From: UBA1181 sp045601045
Lineage (GTDB): Bacteria > Bacteroidota > Bacteroidia > Bacteroidales > Paludibacteraceae
DNA length: 64,000 nt
Direction of reading: 5' to 3'
Assembly (NCBI GenBank): GCA_045601045.1
Contig: JAZRZA010000082.1
Span: 1-64,000, forward strand
Position 1 is the stretch's first letter. Every line of letters begins with the position of its first letter. Positions 45,501-54,499 of this stretch are shown here, one piece after another. The notes under the pieces were generated by a model. That model was not told where the DNA came from. It was given only the letters and a program-made list of their open reading frames with translations, and ran no database searches. A program made the position numbers and the translations under genes.

Positions 45501-46517
45501 CAACGGGAACTGCTCCTGAAAGGTACTGCTCCATCCACGCCTGGCACCAACCAAGAGAGGGGCAAAGGGTTGGGATTCAAGATCATCAAGGATTTTATCG
45601 AAAAGAATAATGGCAGCCTAAGCATTGAGAGCGTCGAAGGGGAAGGCACCACCATCTCCTTCCGTCTTGGCATCTCCACAGCGGAGGCAACAGTCCAAAG
45701 CGAAGCGCGGGGAACGACCACTCCTACCCCGCTACCATCCGCCGAAGAACTAAAAATGTTGGAAGGGAAGAGCATTCTCTCGATCGACGACGATCCTTTG
45801 ATCCTACAGCATCTTCAAACGATATTGGCACCTTTTGTGGAAGTCCACACCGCCTCCAACGGAGAGGAGGGCCTTCTCAAAGCCAAGGAGGTGATCCCCG
45901 ATCTGATTATCAGTGACGTGGATATGCCACAAATGGACGGTCTCCAAATGTATAGTTTGTTGAGACAAAACAACTACACCTCCAATATTCCGTTGCTTTT
46001 CCTCTCGGCAAGAAGGGAGACCGACATCAAATTGGCCGGACTATCCAACGGAGCGTTGGATTACATCACCAAGCCATTTGACGACGCAGAACTTTTAACC
46101 AAGGTCCGCAACATCCTTCTATTCCTAAAGAGGCAACAAATCAAATTCCTGATGGAGAGGTACAACGAGACCGAAGATTCATCTGTGCCCCAAGAGGAGG
46201 AGAATCCGCTGCTGCAGCAACTCATGGATGTCATCGTCGCCCACTACGAGAATCCGGAATTCTCTTTCGACGATATCGCCCATGCGTTAGGCATGAGTAA
46301 ATCCACCTTGACACGAAGGCTCAAGACATTGACCGACAAATCCCCTGTGGAGATTCTTTCCGAATACAGGTTGAACAAAGCGAAAAAACTCTTGACGGAA
46401 GGCGGATGCAATGTCAGCGAAGCGGCCTACAAAGTCGGTTTCAATGATCCGCTCTACTTCAGCAAAAAGTTCAAGGATGCCTTCGGCGTCTCACCTTCCA
46501 AACTGATGAACGATTAA
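42552..46517 (+). CDS. hybrid two-component system regulator (HTCS)
   Basis: 1321 residues, GTG start, 19 bases after PL1. A signal peptide is followed by a periplasmic sensor made of repeated Reg_prop beta-propeller blades (about 25-650; motifs of the GNIWIGTQNSGLWR and GTLWVVANNGIF type) and a Y_Y_Y domain (about 655-745). One transmembrane helix (about 756-776) is followed by HisKA with His834 (IIAHDLKNPM), HATPase with Asn947 (ITNALKFTP) and DEGVGMS. The receiver has Asp1122 (IISDVDMP), and an AraC HTH lies at about 1225-1321. HTCS proteins sense oligosaccharides in the periplasm and activate the linked polysaccharide genes. A pectin-derived oligosaccharide is the likely ligand. Confidence 0.93.
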   Translation: MRQILTHLIILLLCGTLSAHGKDFIFTHYGGEDGLCNDYLHDITQDRQGFIWIATHYGISRFDGKMFKNYLLTDYPEMERNDFYHAFSSIDSMPLFASSYGTLVAYDKIQDRFIDYSTRISDSKYTGNITGIFAHPQGGEYLSTSDGVFSYDTQNGRFRPVIDSIASLAFLLDNHLRRWVGSGDGLFVYDSTGRRDDQFAPLAEIHEVNNIRQLTPNLILLASAVSESYIVELEENGAFKRCSLLQTPFSRISEIVVSKEKTLWIGTAGNGLWYTPIELPLQFKKATPKNINEDLLKKISALYEDETGNIWIGTQNSGLWRCTPIEQMEMFHSSDIGLSNLYCSSFLETSEGGLLVGTDGQGIWEVDSLYQGKRHLTDHNGLSSNSVLSLEYLHNQILISSWGGAIIRYAPDNNLLQTEPIRLERPLLTIKSICSNGKEEFLACTSGDGVYAYKKGEWERVPLLLNGEADKWTHAAYYSPREEAYWILTSRTIWRKDVHGIRAILPDQNLTPSHNPQTIHQCVCDDEGTLWVVANNGIFTLLPGDSLLQPVEYLPSGSYKSILRDKEGNLWCSGSNGILRVNPQGRTFKTLYHLPNNNDYFVERAIYQRKNGHLLFGCKNGFIVYKHDDEKKCATRYAEWSDLYIQNKRVTPGTALLLNPLNTDSEITVPYNQTNIRLCFDIVDFCNYNSWNVQYRIMGLDSTWTRLIQREININHLPIGSYLIEVMTKGDEFQPGNIILRQAIEVVPAWWQTIWFKLLTALLLGLLAWTIINRRIQRIKRQKEELEKIVAERTHELDEKNRILQNQNIEIESKNMALLNSMKEKDQLVSIIAHDLKNPMFAIVCGLEHAMQEQGDNGRSLAPIHHSATSLQNEMVKLLDWATEGKSSMRCEMHPIDVAALTHEIILLLQGMSQEKKIDITIEAKAKHCAIADEKMLSTIIRNLITNALKFTPTGKSIHIDIYEEADELWFKIKDEGVGMSPQQRELLLKGTAPSTPGTNQERGKGLGFKIIKDFIEKNNGSLSIESVEGEGTTISFRLGISTAEATVQSEARGTTTPTPLPSAEELKMLEGKSILSIDDDPLILQHLQTILAPFVEVHTASNGEEGLLKAKEVIPDLIISDVDMPQMDGLQMYSLLRQNNYTSNIPLLFLSARRETDIKLAGLSNGALDYITKPFDDAELLTKVRNILLFLKRQQIKFLMERYNETEDSSVPQEEENPLLQQLMDVIVAHYENPEFSFDDIAHALGMSKSTLTRRLKTLTDKSPVEILSEYRLNKAKKLLTEGGCNVSEAAYKVGFNDPLYFSKKFKDAFGVSPSKLMND

Positions 46518-46555
46518 AGATCAGCCCCTCTGAACAACTTTTCTCTAAGATTCAC

Positions 46556-46584
46556 AAGCATGGTAGTTCACGACAATCATGCTT
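46556..46584 (+). terminator. possible terminator after the HTCS gene
   Basis: Seven-base arms AAGCATG / CATGCTT with a 15-base loop are followed by TATTGTTG. The remaining 200 bases to the next gene are AT-rich without other clear structure apart from a 15-codon upstream frame at 46743. Confidence 0.45.
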
Positions 46585-46786
46585 TATTGTTGTATTATAT
46601 ATAATTGATTTTCAATCATATACAATCTGTGAAGTGATTTTCCATACAAGTGATGTGATATTACATAACGAACTTTTCATCCCCCACTACCTTAGCGTCG
46701 TAATCACTCAGGCAATCTAACGAAGAGTGGTGACTATGAATTATGGAGAATAGAATTGTAAGTATGTATTATTTAAATTTTGTATT

Positions 46787-49594
46787 ATGAAAACACTGAA
46801 CACAAGATTTGGAAAATTCGCTTTACTATTGTTCCTATTAATAGGGTCATTAGGAACATCCGCAGCAACCCGTCAGATGGAGTATCTCGACAGAGGCGTC
46901 GTAGCGGTAAAGGTTAACAATGGCGTTTACATCAGCTGGCGCTACCTAGGCACCGACAATCCTGCCATCGGATTCAACATCTACAGAGACGGCACGAAGG
47001 TGAACGACACACCGATCACCACCAAGACCAACTATTTGGACAACAAAGGTGGCGCCAATTCCAAATATGTGGTGAAATCTGTTTTGAACGGAAGGGAGAC
47101 GGAAACATCCAAAACCGTCACACCATGGGCTTCCCAACAAAAAACATTGAAACTCAGAAGACCCGGCACCAACTACGCGGGTAACGATATGAGCGTGGGC
47201 GACGTGGATGGAGATGGAGAGTACGAACTTTTCATGAAGTGGTACCCCAACAACGCGAAGGATAACTCCCAATCAGGAAAGACGGACAACTGCATCATCG
47301 ACTGCTACAAGATGGACGGTACTTTCCTTTGGAGAATCGATTTGGGCGTCAACATCCGTTCCGGCGCGCACTATACCCAATACCAAGTATATGACTACGA
47401 CGGCGACGGCAAGTGCGAAATGGTCTGCAAGACCGCTCCAGGCACCAAGGACGGTAAAGGCAAATATGTGATTTTGAACAATGACGATCCTAGAAAGGAT
47501 TACAGAAACGGCGATGGTTACGTCTTGAGCGGACCAGAGTATTTGACCATCTTCAACGGTCAAACCGGAGAAGAGATTCATACCGTACCTTACAACCCTG
47601 CCAGAGGTAGCGTGAATGGATGGGGCGATGGTTACGGCAACCGTGTGGACCGCTTCTTGGCATGCACCGCCTACTTGGATGGCGTACACCCAAGCATCGT
47701 AATGTGTCGTGGTTACTATACCCGCTCGACACTTGCCGCCTACGATTTCAAGAATGGCAAATTGGTTCAACGCTGGTACCACAACTCCGATCAAAAGGGA
47801 CAAGGCGCCTACGGAGAGGGATTCCACAATGTCTCGGTAGCCGATGTGGATGGCGACGGAAAGGATGAGATCATCTACGGCTCGGCTGTAATCGACGACA
47901 ACGGCAAATTGATCTACCGCACCGGTTACGGACACGGTGACGCAATGCATGTTTCGGACCTTGATCCATCGCATGATGGCTTGGAAGGATGGTTCGTTCA
48001 CGAGGAGAAGGGTTCCGCCTATGGTTACGAATTGAGGGATTTGAAGTCGGGCAAAGTGCTTTGGGGCCAAAAGACAGGCACCGACAATGGTCGTGGAATG
48101 GCGGCCGACATCGATCCGAAACACAAGGGATTTGAGTGCTGGAGCTCCGCACCCGGCGTGTTCGACTGCAAGGGTAACAAGATTTCCGACAACAAGCCAA
48201 GCGTCAACTTCCGTCTCTATTGGGATGGAGACCTTCAAGACGAATTGTTGGATGGCAACAAATGCGACAAGTGGACCGGCAACGGCACTACACGCTTGAT
48301 AACCTTCAAGGGCAACGCCTGCAACGGAACAAAGAACACCCCATGCCTCAGTGCCGATATCCTCGGAGATTGGCGTGAAGAGGTGATTCTTCACGATGGT
48401 GACAACATCTATATCTACACCACGACGATCGAGAGCAAATATAGATTGTTCACCCTTATGCACGACCCTGTCTATCGTTGCGGCGTGGCTTGGCAAAACA
48501 CCGCCTACAACCAACCTCCCCACTTGGGATTCTACATTGGCGACGGCATCGACAACGTGAAGCAACCAGACATCTACACCCCTGGCAACGATGCGCCACA
48601 AGTGCCTGTCATCGACGAACCTTTGGAGCCAATGCCGGAAGGGTTGAAACACATCGCCTACATCTGCGACCCATCCAACGCTAACTTCCAAAACGATTTG
48701 ATCCTAAAGATGCTTAAAGAGGATGAGACACTATACGTCAGGGAGATCAATGCGTCAAAAAGCGGATACGACTACAGCGATTTCGATATGATCCTCATCA
48801 GCGAGACAACCCCTTCCACCGCAGCCATCATGCAAGAGTTGAAGTCTATCCAAAAGCCTACGCTCAGCATGAAAGTTCAAGGATACAAAAGTGCGGAGGG
48901 TGCATGGAACTGGGCGAAAGATGGTTTTGGCGACAACACCACCGCCACGAACCTTGTCGTCGAGGAGAGCCAAAAGAGCCACGTGATCTTCAAAGATGTG
49001 AACTTCGTCAACGGCAACGAGGTGCAGATGGTTTCCGAGGTGAACACCAAAGCCCTCACTTACATGAATCCAGAGGCATTCATCGATGCGAACGGAAAGA
49101 TCCAATCCATCGCATCCATCAAGGGAGAAGAGGCGGTTTCTATCTTCGAAATCGAGAAGGAGAGCAGCATCGCCGGCGACAAGATCAGCAACCCGCTCAT
49201 CCAAATCGGTCTGAACAGCAGCTCATACGGTAATATTACAGAGGAGGGCCTCACCATCGTCAAGAACACCTGCCTCTACTTGATGGGAGAGTTGAAGAAC
49301 GAACAGGTCGAGACAATCGCCTCCGCCATCGCTTCAGACATCCATACCTCTTTCTACCCTAACCCGGTAAAAGAGAGCCTCTACATCGATATCCAATCCG
49401 ACAGAGCGGAACTTGCGGAGATCAACCTCTTCAACCTAGACGGAACCATGATCGACCACGAGGTGATCATGCTCCAAATCGGCAGAAATACTATACACAA
49501 AGAGACAGATAAACTCCCAAAGAAAAGTGCTTACATTCTAAACCTAAGAATTGGCGGAAAGAGAATCGCGGAAAAGATCATTCTGTGCGAATAA
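46787..49594 (+). CDS. PL11 rhamnogalacturonan lyase with extra domain and T9SS tail
   Basis: 935 residues. A signal peptide (ending TSAA) precedes an N-terminal FN3-like cap (RQMEYLDRGVVAVKV ... NPAIGFNIYRDG). The PL11 catalytic beta-propeller (about 110-600) has repeated calcium-type DVDGDGKDE motifs. Residues 619-838 form a separate alpha/beta domain (KHIAYICDPSNANFQNDLILKML, YDYSDFDMILISETTPS) resembling a flavodoxin or glutamine-amidotransferase-like fold. The T9SS type A sorting domain spans 855-935 (SFYPNPVKESLYIDI ... RIGGKRIAEKIILCE). It degrades the rhamnogalacturonan I backbone at the cell surface. Confidence 0.92.
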   Translation: MKTLNTRFGKFALLLFLLIGSLGTSAATRQMEYLDRGVVAVKVNNGVYISWRYLGTDNPAIGFNIYRDGTKVNDTPITTKTNYLDNKGGANSKYVVKSVLNGRETETSKTVTPWASQQKTLKLRRPGTNYAGNDMSVGDVDGDGEYELFMKWYPNNAKDNSQSGKTDNCIIDCYKMDGTFLWRIDLGVNIRSGAHYTQYQVYDYDGDGKCEMVCKTAPGTKDGKGKYVILNNDDPRKDYRNGDGYVLSGPEYLTIFNGQTGEEIHTVPYNPARGSVNGWGDGYGNRVDRFLACTAYLDGVHPSIVMCRGYYTRSTLAAYDFKNGKLVQRWYHNSDQKGQGAYGEGFHNVSVADVDGDGKDEIIYGSAVIDDNGKLIYRTGYGHGDAMHVSDLDPSHDGLEGWFVHEEKGSAYGYELRDLKSGKVLWGQKTGTDNGRGMAADIDPKHKGFECWSSAPGVFDCKGNKISDNKPSVNFRLYWDGDLQDELLDGNKCDKWTGNGTTRLITFKGNACNGTKNTPCLSADILGDWREEVILHDGDNIYIYTTTIESKYRLFTLMHDPVYRCGVAWQNTAYNQPPHLGFYIGDGIDNVKQPDIYTPGNDAPQVPVIDEPLEPMPEGLKHIAYICDPSNANFQNDLILKMLKEDETLYVREINASKSGYDYSDFDMILISETTPSTAAIMQELKSIQKPTLSMKVQGYKSAEGAWNWAKDGFGDNTTATNLVVEESQKSHVIFKDVNFVNGNEVQMVSEVNTKALTYMNPEAFIDANGKIQSIASIKGEEAVSIFEIEKESSIAGDKISNPLIQIGLNSSSYGNITEEGLTIVKNTCLYLMGELKNEQVETIASAIASDIHTSFYPNPVKESLYIDIQSDRAELAEINLFNLDGTMIDHEVIMLQIGRNTIHKETDKLPKKSAYILNLRIGGKRIAEKIILCE

Positions 49595-49612
49595 AGCCCA
49601 ATGTGTGTTCAG

Positions 49613-49644
49613 GACATCCCGACCTATGCGTCGGGATGCCTTTT
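49613..49644 (+). terminator. terminator after the PL11 gene
   Basis: A 9-bp stem CATCCCGAC / GTCGGGATG with a 6-base loop is followed by CCTTTTG. It partly separates PL11 from the downstream esterase gene. Confidence 0.7.
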
Positions 49645-49670
49645 GATTGTAAAACAAAAAAAGGAAAAAC

Positions 49671-52073
49671 ATGAGACGATTATTACTAATATTTCTATCC
49701 ATCACCACACTGCTCTTCCCTAGTTTTGGGCAGCTACGCGTATTCACCATTGGAGACTCCACGGTTCAGGATTACAACGACGGATACGCCCCCCGCAAGG
49801 GATGGGGACAGATGCTCCCCTTCTTCTTCGACAAATCCAAGGCGGTCGTCATCAACAAGGCAGTCGGAGGAACCAGTTCCATGAGCTTCTACAACAAGCA
49901 TTGGAATGATGTCAAAAACCAACTGAAAAAGGGAGATTACCTCTTCATCCAATTCGGCATCAACGATCGTAACAATTCAGATCCGCAACGTTACGCTCCA
50001 AAAGGCACCTTCGAGAAATACATCAGGAACTTCGTCAAAGAGTCACAAGGGAAAGGCGCCATCCCCGTCTTGGTAACCACCGTACGCCGTTGCGCATGGC
50101 AGAATGGTAGACCTTACGACTCCTATCACGAGCATCCCCAATTGATGCGGGATGTAGCCAAAGAGCTCTCTGTTCCACTCGTTGACCTCGACTCATTTTG
50201 CTACAATCTTTTCGTAACACAAGGACAACTCTATGCGGAACGCTTTCTCACCATGCATTTGGTCGCCGGAGAATACCCCAACTACAGGAACGGAAACACG
50301 GACCAAGTACACTACCAAGAGATCGGGGCGACCGAGAATGCCCGTTTTGTGGTGGAGACAATCGAAAAGAGCTCCAATAACGATCTCAAGGTATTGGCGG
50401 CTTGCACATTGCCTCGCCACAAGGTGACCTTCACCATCAACGATCCGTCCAAATCGCAGGCCATCTCCAGAAGTGCGGATTTCCCGGAAGGCATCAATGT
50501 CACGCTGAAAACCATCGCCAAAAGCGGGGCAAAATTCCTCCGTTGGGAGAATGGCGAAAAAGTGAGCATCACCAACCAATCGCTCCATGTCTTGAAAATG
50601 GGTAAAAGCGACATAACTTATAAAGCGGTTTACGAAAGCAACATCAAAGAGGAGGAGCCACAGACCCCAATTGTCATCGAGGATCCTACCCTTACCATAG
50701 ACAACGACAAAAAGGAGTTGGTAGCCTCCGTCGCACAATCCTATCAATGGTATTTCAACAACGCCGCGATCAACGGCGCGAAATCGGCCACACTGGCCAT
50801 AGATCGTAACGGCACCTACTCCGTAGAGATGAAATTAGCGGACGGAAAGAGCGCCCGACTCGACATCTGCGTCACCATCGGCAAAGATGGCACCATCCGC
50901 AGAATTTACCTCATCGGAGACTCTACCGTATGCGACTACAAAGAGAGCCAATCCCCTATGACCGGTTGGGGTCAGGTATTGAAGCACTTCTTCAACAATG
51001 ACATCGACATCCACAACCATGCGATCGGAGGAAGAAGTTCCCGAAGCTTCAGGGAGCAAGGCAGATGGAAGACGGTTATGAATGAACTGCAACCAGGTGA
51101 TTTCGTATTCATCCAATTCGGACACAACGACAGGGACAATAGAAAAGCGGAACGTTACACACCAGTAGACCAATACGAGAAATACATCGACTCATTCGTC
51201 GTGGAGACTCGCTCCAAGGGAGCCATTCCAGTCTTGGTGTCGCCTATGGTGATGAACGCTTGGAACAACAATGGCATGAGAAACGTATTCACCGAATCGG
51301 GCAATGATTACCGAGGCGCCATGAGCAAAGTGGCAAAGGCCAGAAACTGTGCCTTCGCGGACTTGAACATGCTATCGCACAACCTCTTCAAAGGCACTTC
51401 TTCCGACTACTGTTCCCGCTTCTTCTACAACACCTATGTAGCGGGCGAATACAGCAACTATCCAGAGGGCCAAACAGATGGAACCCACTTCCAGGAAATG
51501 GGTGCATTGACACTATGCAAACTCATCACAGAGGCGTTAAAGGAGACAACCGACCCCTTCATCCAGTCGTTGGTCCACTACATGAAGCCGCTCTATCCGC
51601 TTACCGTCAAGGCCAACCTTCCCAATTCAGGAGCGATCACCATGTCGTCAGCCTTCCCGCAAGGAGCGCCTATCACCGCCAAAATATTACCAGCCAGCGG
51701 CAAGAAATTTCTAGGGTGGAACCAAGACGGTGAAGACGTCTCCTCCAAGAACATTTACCGATTCACCATGAACGAGAATGGCACCACACTTACCGCCATG
51801 TTTGAAGGGGGCGAGCCAATCAATTCTAACGAGACATCGCTCACGGAGGAGAGCGCACCTGCGCCATGGAGCCTTTACCCTACTCATGTGACCGACGGTT
51901 GGTTCAACATCACCGGAGAGTCACTTCCAGAGAGTGTCCGCATTTTCGATCTTAACGGAACCCTCCGCGAAGAGAAGAAATTGGACGGATCAGGGAGAAT
52001 CCACACCGAACTTCCTCAAGGCTTATACATCGTGATGATCCAACATGATAGACATGTCATCATCGTGAAATAA
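49671..52073 (+). CDS. double CE12 rhamnogalacturonan acetylesterase with T9SS tail
   Basis: 800 residues holding two complete SGNH esterase domains. Domain 1 (about 22-240) has Ser30 in TIGDSTVQDY and Asp211/His214 in TDQVHYQEIG. Domain 2 (about 412-630) has Ser418 in LIGDSTVCDY and Asp603/His606 in TDGTHFQEMG. Each is followed by an InlB-like divergent repeat module (about 250-322 and 644-707, ending in RWENGE and GWNQDGED). An Ig-like spacer lies at about 330-405. A T9SS sorting domain ends the protein (733-800). CE12 enzymes remove acetyl groups from rhamnogalacturonan, opening it to PL11. Confidence 0.92.
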   Translation: MRRLLLIFLSITTLLFPSFGQLRVFTIGDSTVQDYNDGYAPRKGWGQMLPFFFDKSKAVVINKAVGGTSSMSFYNKHWNDVKNQLKKGDYLFIQFGINDRNNSDPQRYAPKGTFEKYIRNFVKESQGKGAIPVLVTTVRRCAWQNGRPYDSYHEHPQLMRDVAKELSVPLVDLDSFCYNLFVTQGQLYAERFLTMHLVAGEYPNYRNGNTDQVHYQEIGATENARFVVETIEKSSNNDLKVLAACTLPRHKVTFTINDPSKSQAISRSADFPEGINVTLKTIAKSGAKFLRWENGEKVSITNQSLHVLKMGKSDITYKAVYESNIKEEEPQTPIVIEDPTLTIDNDKKELVASVAQSYQWYFNNAAINGAKSATLAIDRNGTYSVEMKLADGKSARLDICVTIGKDGTIRRIYLIGDSTVCDYKESQSPMTGWGQVLKHFFNNDIDIHNHAIGGRSSRSFREQGRWKTVMNELQPGDFVFIQFGHNDRDNRKAERYTPVDQYEKYIDSFVVETRSKGAIPVLVSPMVMNAWNNNGMRNVFTESGNDYRGAMSKVAKARNCAFADLNMLSHNLFKGTSSDYCSRFFYNTYVAGEYSNYPEGQTDGTHFQEMGALTLCKLITEALKETTDPFIQSLVHYMKPLYPLTVKANLPNSGAITMSSAFPQGAPITAKILPASGKKFLGWNQDGEDVSSKNIYRFTMNENGTTLTAMFEGGEPINSNETSLTEESAPAPWSLYPTHVTDGWFNITGESLPESVRIFDLNGTLREEKKLDGSGRIHTELPQGLYIVMIQHDRHVIIVK

Positions 52074-52181
52074 ATCGTTCTGCAGTTGACGTATGGCGGC
52101 TATTATGTAGAGAGGGAAGATCCAACCGAAGTTTCAACCATTATCCCTCTCCCCTTCAATAGGGAATGATCTCGCCATACC

Positions 52182-52214
52182 AAAGGAGTTTGGCACCACC
52201 AAACTCCTTTTTCT
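52182..52214 (+). terminator. strong terminator after the esterase gene
   Basis: A perfect 12-bp stem AAAGGAGTTTGG / CCAAACTCCTTT with a 5-base loop is followed by TTCTTTT. The rest of the gap to GH9 (267 bases) holds this and a -7 element. Confidence 0.85.
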
Positions 52215-52278
52215 TTTAGACATTTGATTATCAACGAATAAAATAAATTCCCGAATATGGTCATAAAACATTTATTGC

Positions 52279-52286
52279 TATATTTG
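52279..52286 (+). promoter_or_regulatory. -7 element upstream of GH9
   Basis: TATATTTG matches TAnnTTTG, 54 bases before the GH9 ATG. No clear -33. Confidence 0.5.
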
Positions 52287-52340
52287 CACCCGTTAAGTAT
52301 AAATGTCATAAATGTTTCTTGAATTAAAACTTTGTAAGTC

Positions 52341-54197
52341 ATGTTAAACACAAAAAGTAAAATGTTTAAAGTTAAGTATTCAGTATTAGTTTTCATGTGC
52401 GCCCTGCTAGGCATGAATGCCATGGCACAAGAGACGCCAAAGTTCGAGAATGAACAGTATCAAAAAGCGTTATGGATGACCACCCGTTTCTACGGAGCCC
52501 AACGTATGGGTGAAGGCGTGAACTGGTTGGTAGCCACCCACGAGGCGAACGACGTCGCCAACAACATCGGGTTCGACCGCAGCAAGTTCGTGAAGGGCAA
52601 ATCCTTCCTGAAAGATGCGGACGGCGACTACGATTTGAAGGGCGGTTGGTTCGACTGCGGAGACATGGTGCTCTTTGGTCAAACCTTCTACTACTCGGTC
52701 TATATGCTCCTTTTGGGATACGCCGAGTTCCCTAACGGTTATCCAGACTTCTACTCAGAGGATTACCACGGTTACATCAACGCCGATGACTACACCTGGG
52801 AGGGCGGCAAAGGTGAACCGGACGGCATCCCCGATATTTTGAACGAGGTGAAATACGCCACCGACTTTATCCTCAAAGCAGTGCGCGACAACCGCACCTT
52901 CTACTACCAAAAGGGAGACGGAAACGCAGACCACAAAATCTGGTGCACCTCTCCAGTTAAATCGGCTCTTCCCAAAAGCAACGGAGGTGAAGCGGATGGC
53001 CCTAGATCTATTTTAAAGGCGACCGGCAACGCCACCGCCATGGCCTCTCAAGCCAGCTCCGCCTTGGCAATCATGTCCAGAGTTTACGCCAAGTACGACC
53101 AAGCCTACGCAGACGCCTGCTTGGAGAAGGCGAAGGTAGCATGCGAGTTCGTGGAGCAAACCAGCAAGGGTACCACATCCGCCGCATTCTATGGTGCGGG
53201 AAACAGATATGTCCACGACATGGTCTCCATGTACGCGGAGCTCTACAAAGCGACCCAAGATCCGACCTACTTGAAGAAGGCGGAGGAGAACTGTAGCTGG
53301 ATGAACGAATCCACAGATCCTAAGAAGAATGCGGAGTACAAATACAACTACACCCTTTGTTGGGACCACAGAGAAGACCTTGCCGCATACGAAATGGCTT
53401 CTCTATCCGATGTTTCGGAGTGGGGCGAGCAAGCGAAGAAAGTCATGAGCTACTACGTGGATGAGATGTACAAGCCAAAATCCGGCTACTTGCTCAATGT
53501 GCAAGGCAACCAATGGGGAGCGCTCCGCTACCCTGCCAACCAAGCATTCGTTTACGCGCTTTACGACAAGTTGACCGGTGCGGAGGGCATCAACCCTTAC
53601 ACCCTATACAATGTGGAATACATCATGGGTAAGAACTCTAAAAACCAATCCTATATCGTAGGTTTCGGAGATAAGTGTCCTTACTTTCCACACCACAGAA
53701 ACTTCTTTAGAACAGACATCAACGATTTGGACAGAGAGAAAAATAAGTTGCCAAAGGTGGACAACAACTACAAATACATCCAATTCGGTTACTTGGTAGG
53801 CGGTTCGTTGAAGGACGGATACTACGAAGACAACAGCAGCAGCTACTCCATGACAGAGGGTGGTATCGACTACAATGCAGGTCTGGTAGGCGCATTAGGC
53901 TACCTCAACGCAAAGATGAATCCAGTCAACACCACCGATGCGGAGAACATCTCCCTTTCAGAGAGATGCCTCATCTACCCTAATCCAGCCAAGGAGCAAC
54001 TATCCATTCTGTTGAACGGTAACGACAGCCAAACGGCCACAGTGGAGATCATCGATCAGTTGGGCAATCTCCGCTTCACCCAATCAATGAACGGCAATAA
54101 CCGCTCCCTAAACATAAGCGGTTTGGGACAAGGCATCTACCTTATCCGTGTGATTTCCGGCAACGAAGCCCACACACAACGATTCGTGAAGGAGTAA
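52341..54197 (+). CDS. GH9 endoglucanase with T9SS tail
   Basis: 618 residues. The start is M1 or M8 (52362); both leave the signal peptide ending MNAMAQ intact. It lacks the Ig-like cap seen on many GH9 enzymes and goes directly into the (alpha/alpha)6 barrel. GGWFDCGDM carries the base/nucleophile region (Asp105, Asp108), and TEGGIDYNAGLVGAL carries the likely acid Glu506. The T9SS sorting domain starts at about 540 (CLIYPNPAKEQLSILLNG) and ends IYLIRVISGNEAHTQRFVKE. It hydrolyses cellulose or related beta-1,4-glucans at the cell surface. Confidence 0.93.
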   Translation: MLNTKSKMFKVKYSVLVFMCALLGMNAMAQETPKFENEQYQKALWMTTRFYGAQRMGEGVNWLVATHEANDVANNIGFDRSKFVKGKSFLKDADGDYDLKGGWFDCGDMVLFGQTFYYSVYMLLLGYAEFPNGYPDFYSEDYHGYINADDYTWEGGKGEPDGIPDILNEVKYATDFILKAVRDNRTFYYQKGDGNADHKIWCTSPVKSALPKSNGGEADGPRSILKATGNATAMASQASSALAIMSRVYAKYDQAYADACLEKAKVACEFVEQTSKGTTSAAFYGAGNRYVHDMVSMYAELYKATQDPTYLKKAEENCSWMNESTDPKKNAEYKYNYTLCWDHREDLAAYEMASLSDVSEWGEQAKKVMSYYVDEMYKPKSGYLLNVQGNQWGALRYPANQAFVYALYDKLTGAEGINPYTLYNVEYIMGKNSKNQSYIVGFGDKCPYFPHHRNFFRTDINDLDREKNKLPKVDNNYKYIQFGYLVGGSLKDGYYEDNSSSYSMTEGGIDYNAGLVGALGYLNAKMNPVNTTDAENISLSERCLIYPNPAKEQLSILLNGNDSQTATVEIIDQLGNLRFTQSMNGNNRSLNISGLGQGIYLIRVISGNEAHTQRFVKE

Positions 54198-54211
54198 TCT
54201 CTTAAAATAGT

Positions 54212-54245
54212 AAAGCCCCTTGAAACAGCTGTTTCAAGGGGCTTT
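54212..54245. terminator. palindromic terminator between GH9 and the YtxH gene
   Basis: A perfect 34-base palindrome (AAAGCCCCTTGAAACAG and its reverse complement) is flanked by T runs on both sides. It ends GH9 and the converging gene at 54281. Confidence 0.9.
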
Positions 54246-54280
54246 CTTTTTGTATTAACCTTAAATTTTCCTCTGCCGAG

Positions 54281-54499
54281 TTACTCCGCGCCATCGACGT
54301 CCTGCTCTGTCGCGGCAGAAGTCTTCTCCGCTGGCATCTTCATCAACTCATTGAGATCGGACTTCAAATCATCCATCGTCTCCTTAAACGAGTTCTTCAC
54401 CTTCTTGCAAGTAGCCTTGCCCTCTTCGGTGTTGAACAAATAATTACAAAGCATCACTGCCGCAGCACCTAAAACTGCACCCTTAACAAAATTTCCCAT
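54281..54499 (-). CDS. YtxH-like small membrane protein
   Basis: 72 residues: GNFVKGAVLGAAAVMLCNYLF is a single N-terminal membrane segment, followed by an amphipathic helix (KKVKNSFKETMDDLKSDLNELMK) and an acidic end. This matches the architecture of the YtxH family (stress-associated gas-vesicle-like small membrane proteins). Function is not established. It faces the GH9 gene across the shared terminator. Confidence 0.75.
   Translation of the reverse strand: MGNFVKGAVLGAAAVMLCNYLFNTEEGKATCKKVKNSFKETMDDLKSDLNELMKMPAEKTSAATEQDVDGAE

Noticed and set aside
47273..48691. 472-residue open frame antisense to the PL11 gene
   Set aside because: It lies opposite a clear PL11 catalytic domain, has no recognisable domain, and arises from the codon bias of the sense gene.
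54212..54245. 34-base perfect palindrome as a possible recombination or protein-binding site
   Set aside because: T runs on both sides and its place between converging genes make a bidirectional terminator the simpler reading.
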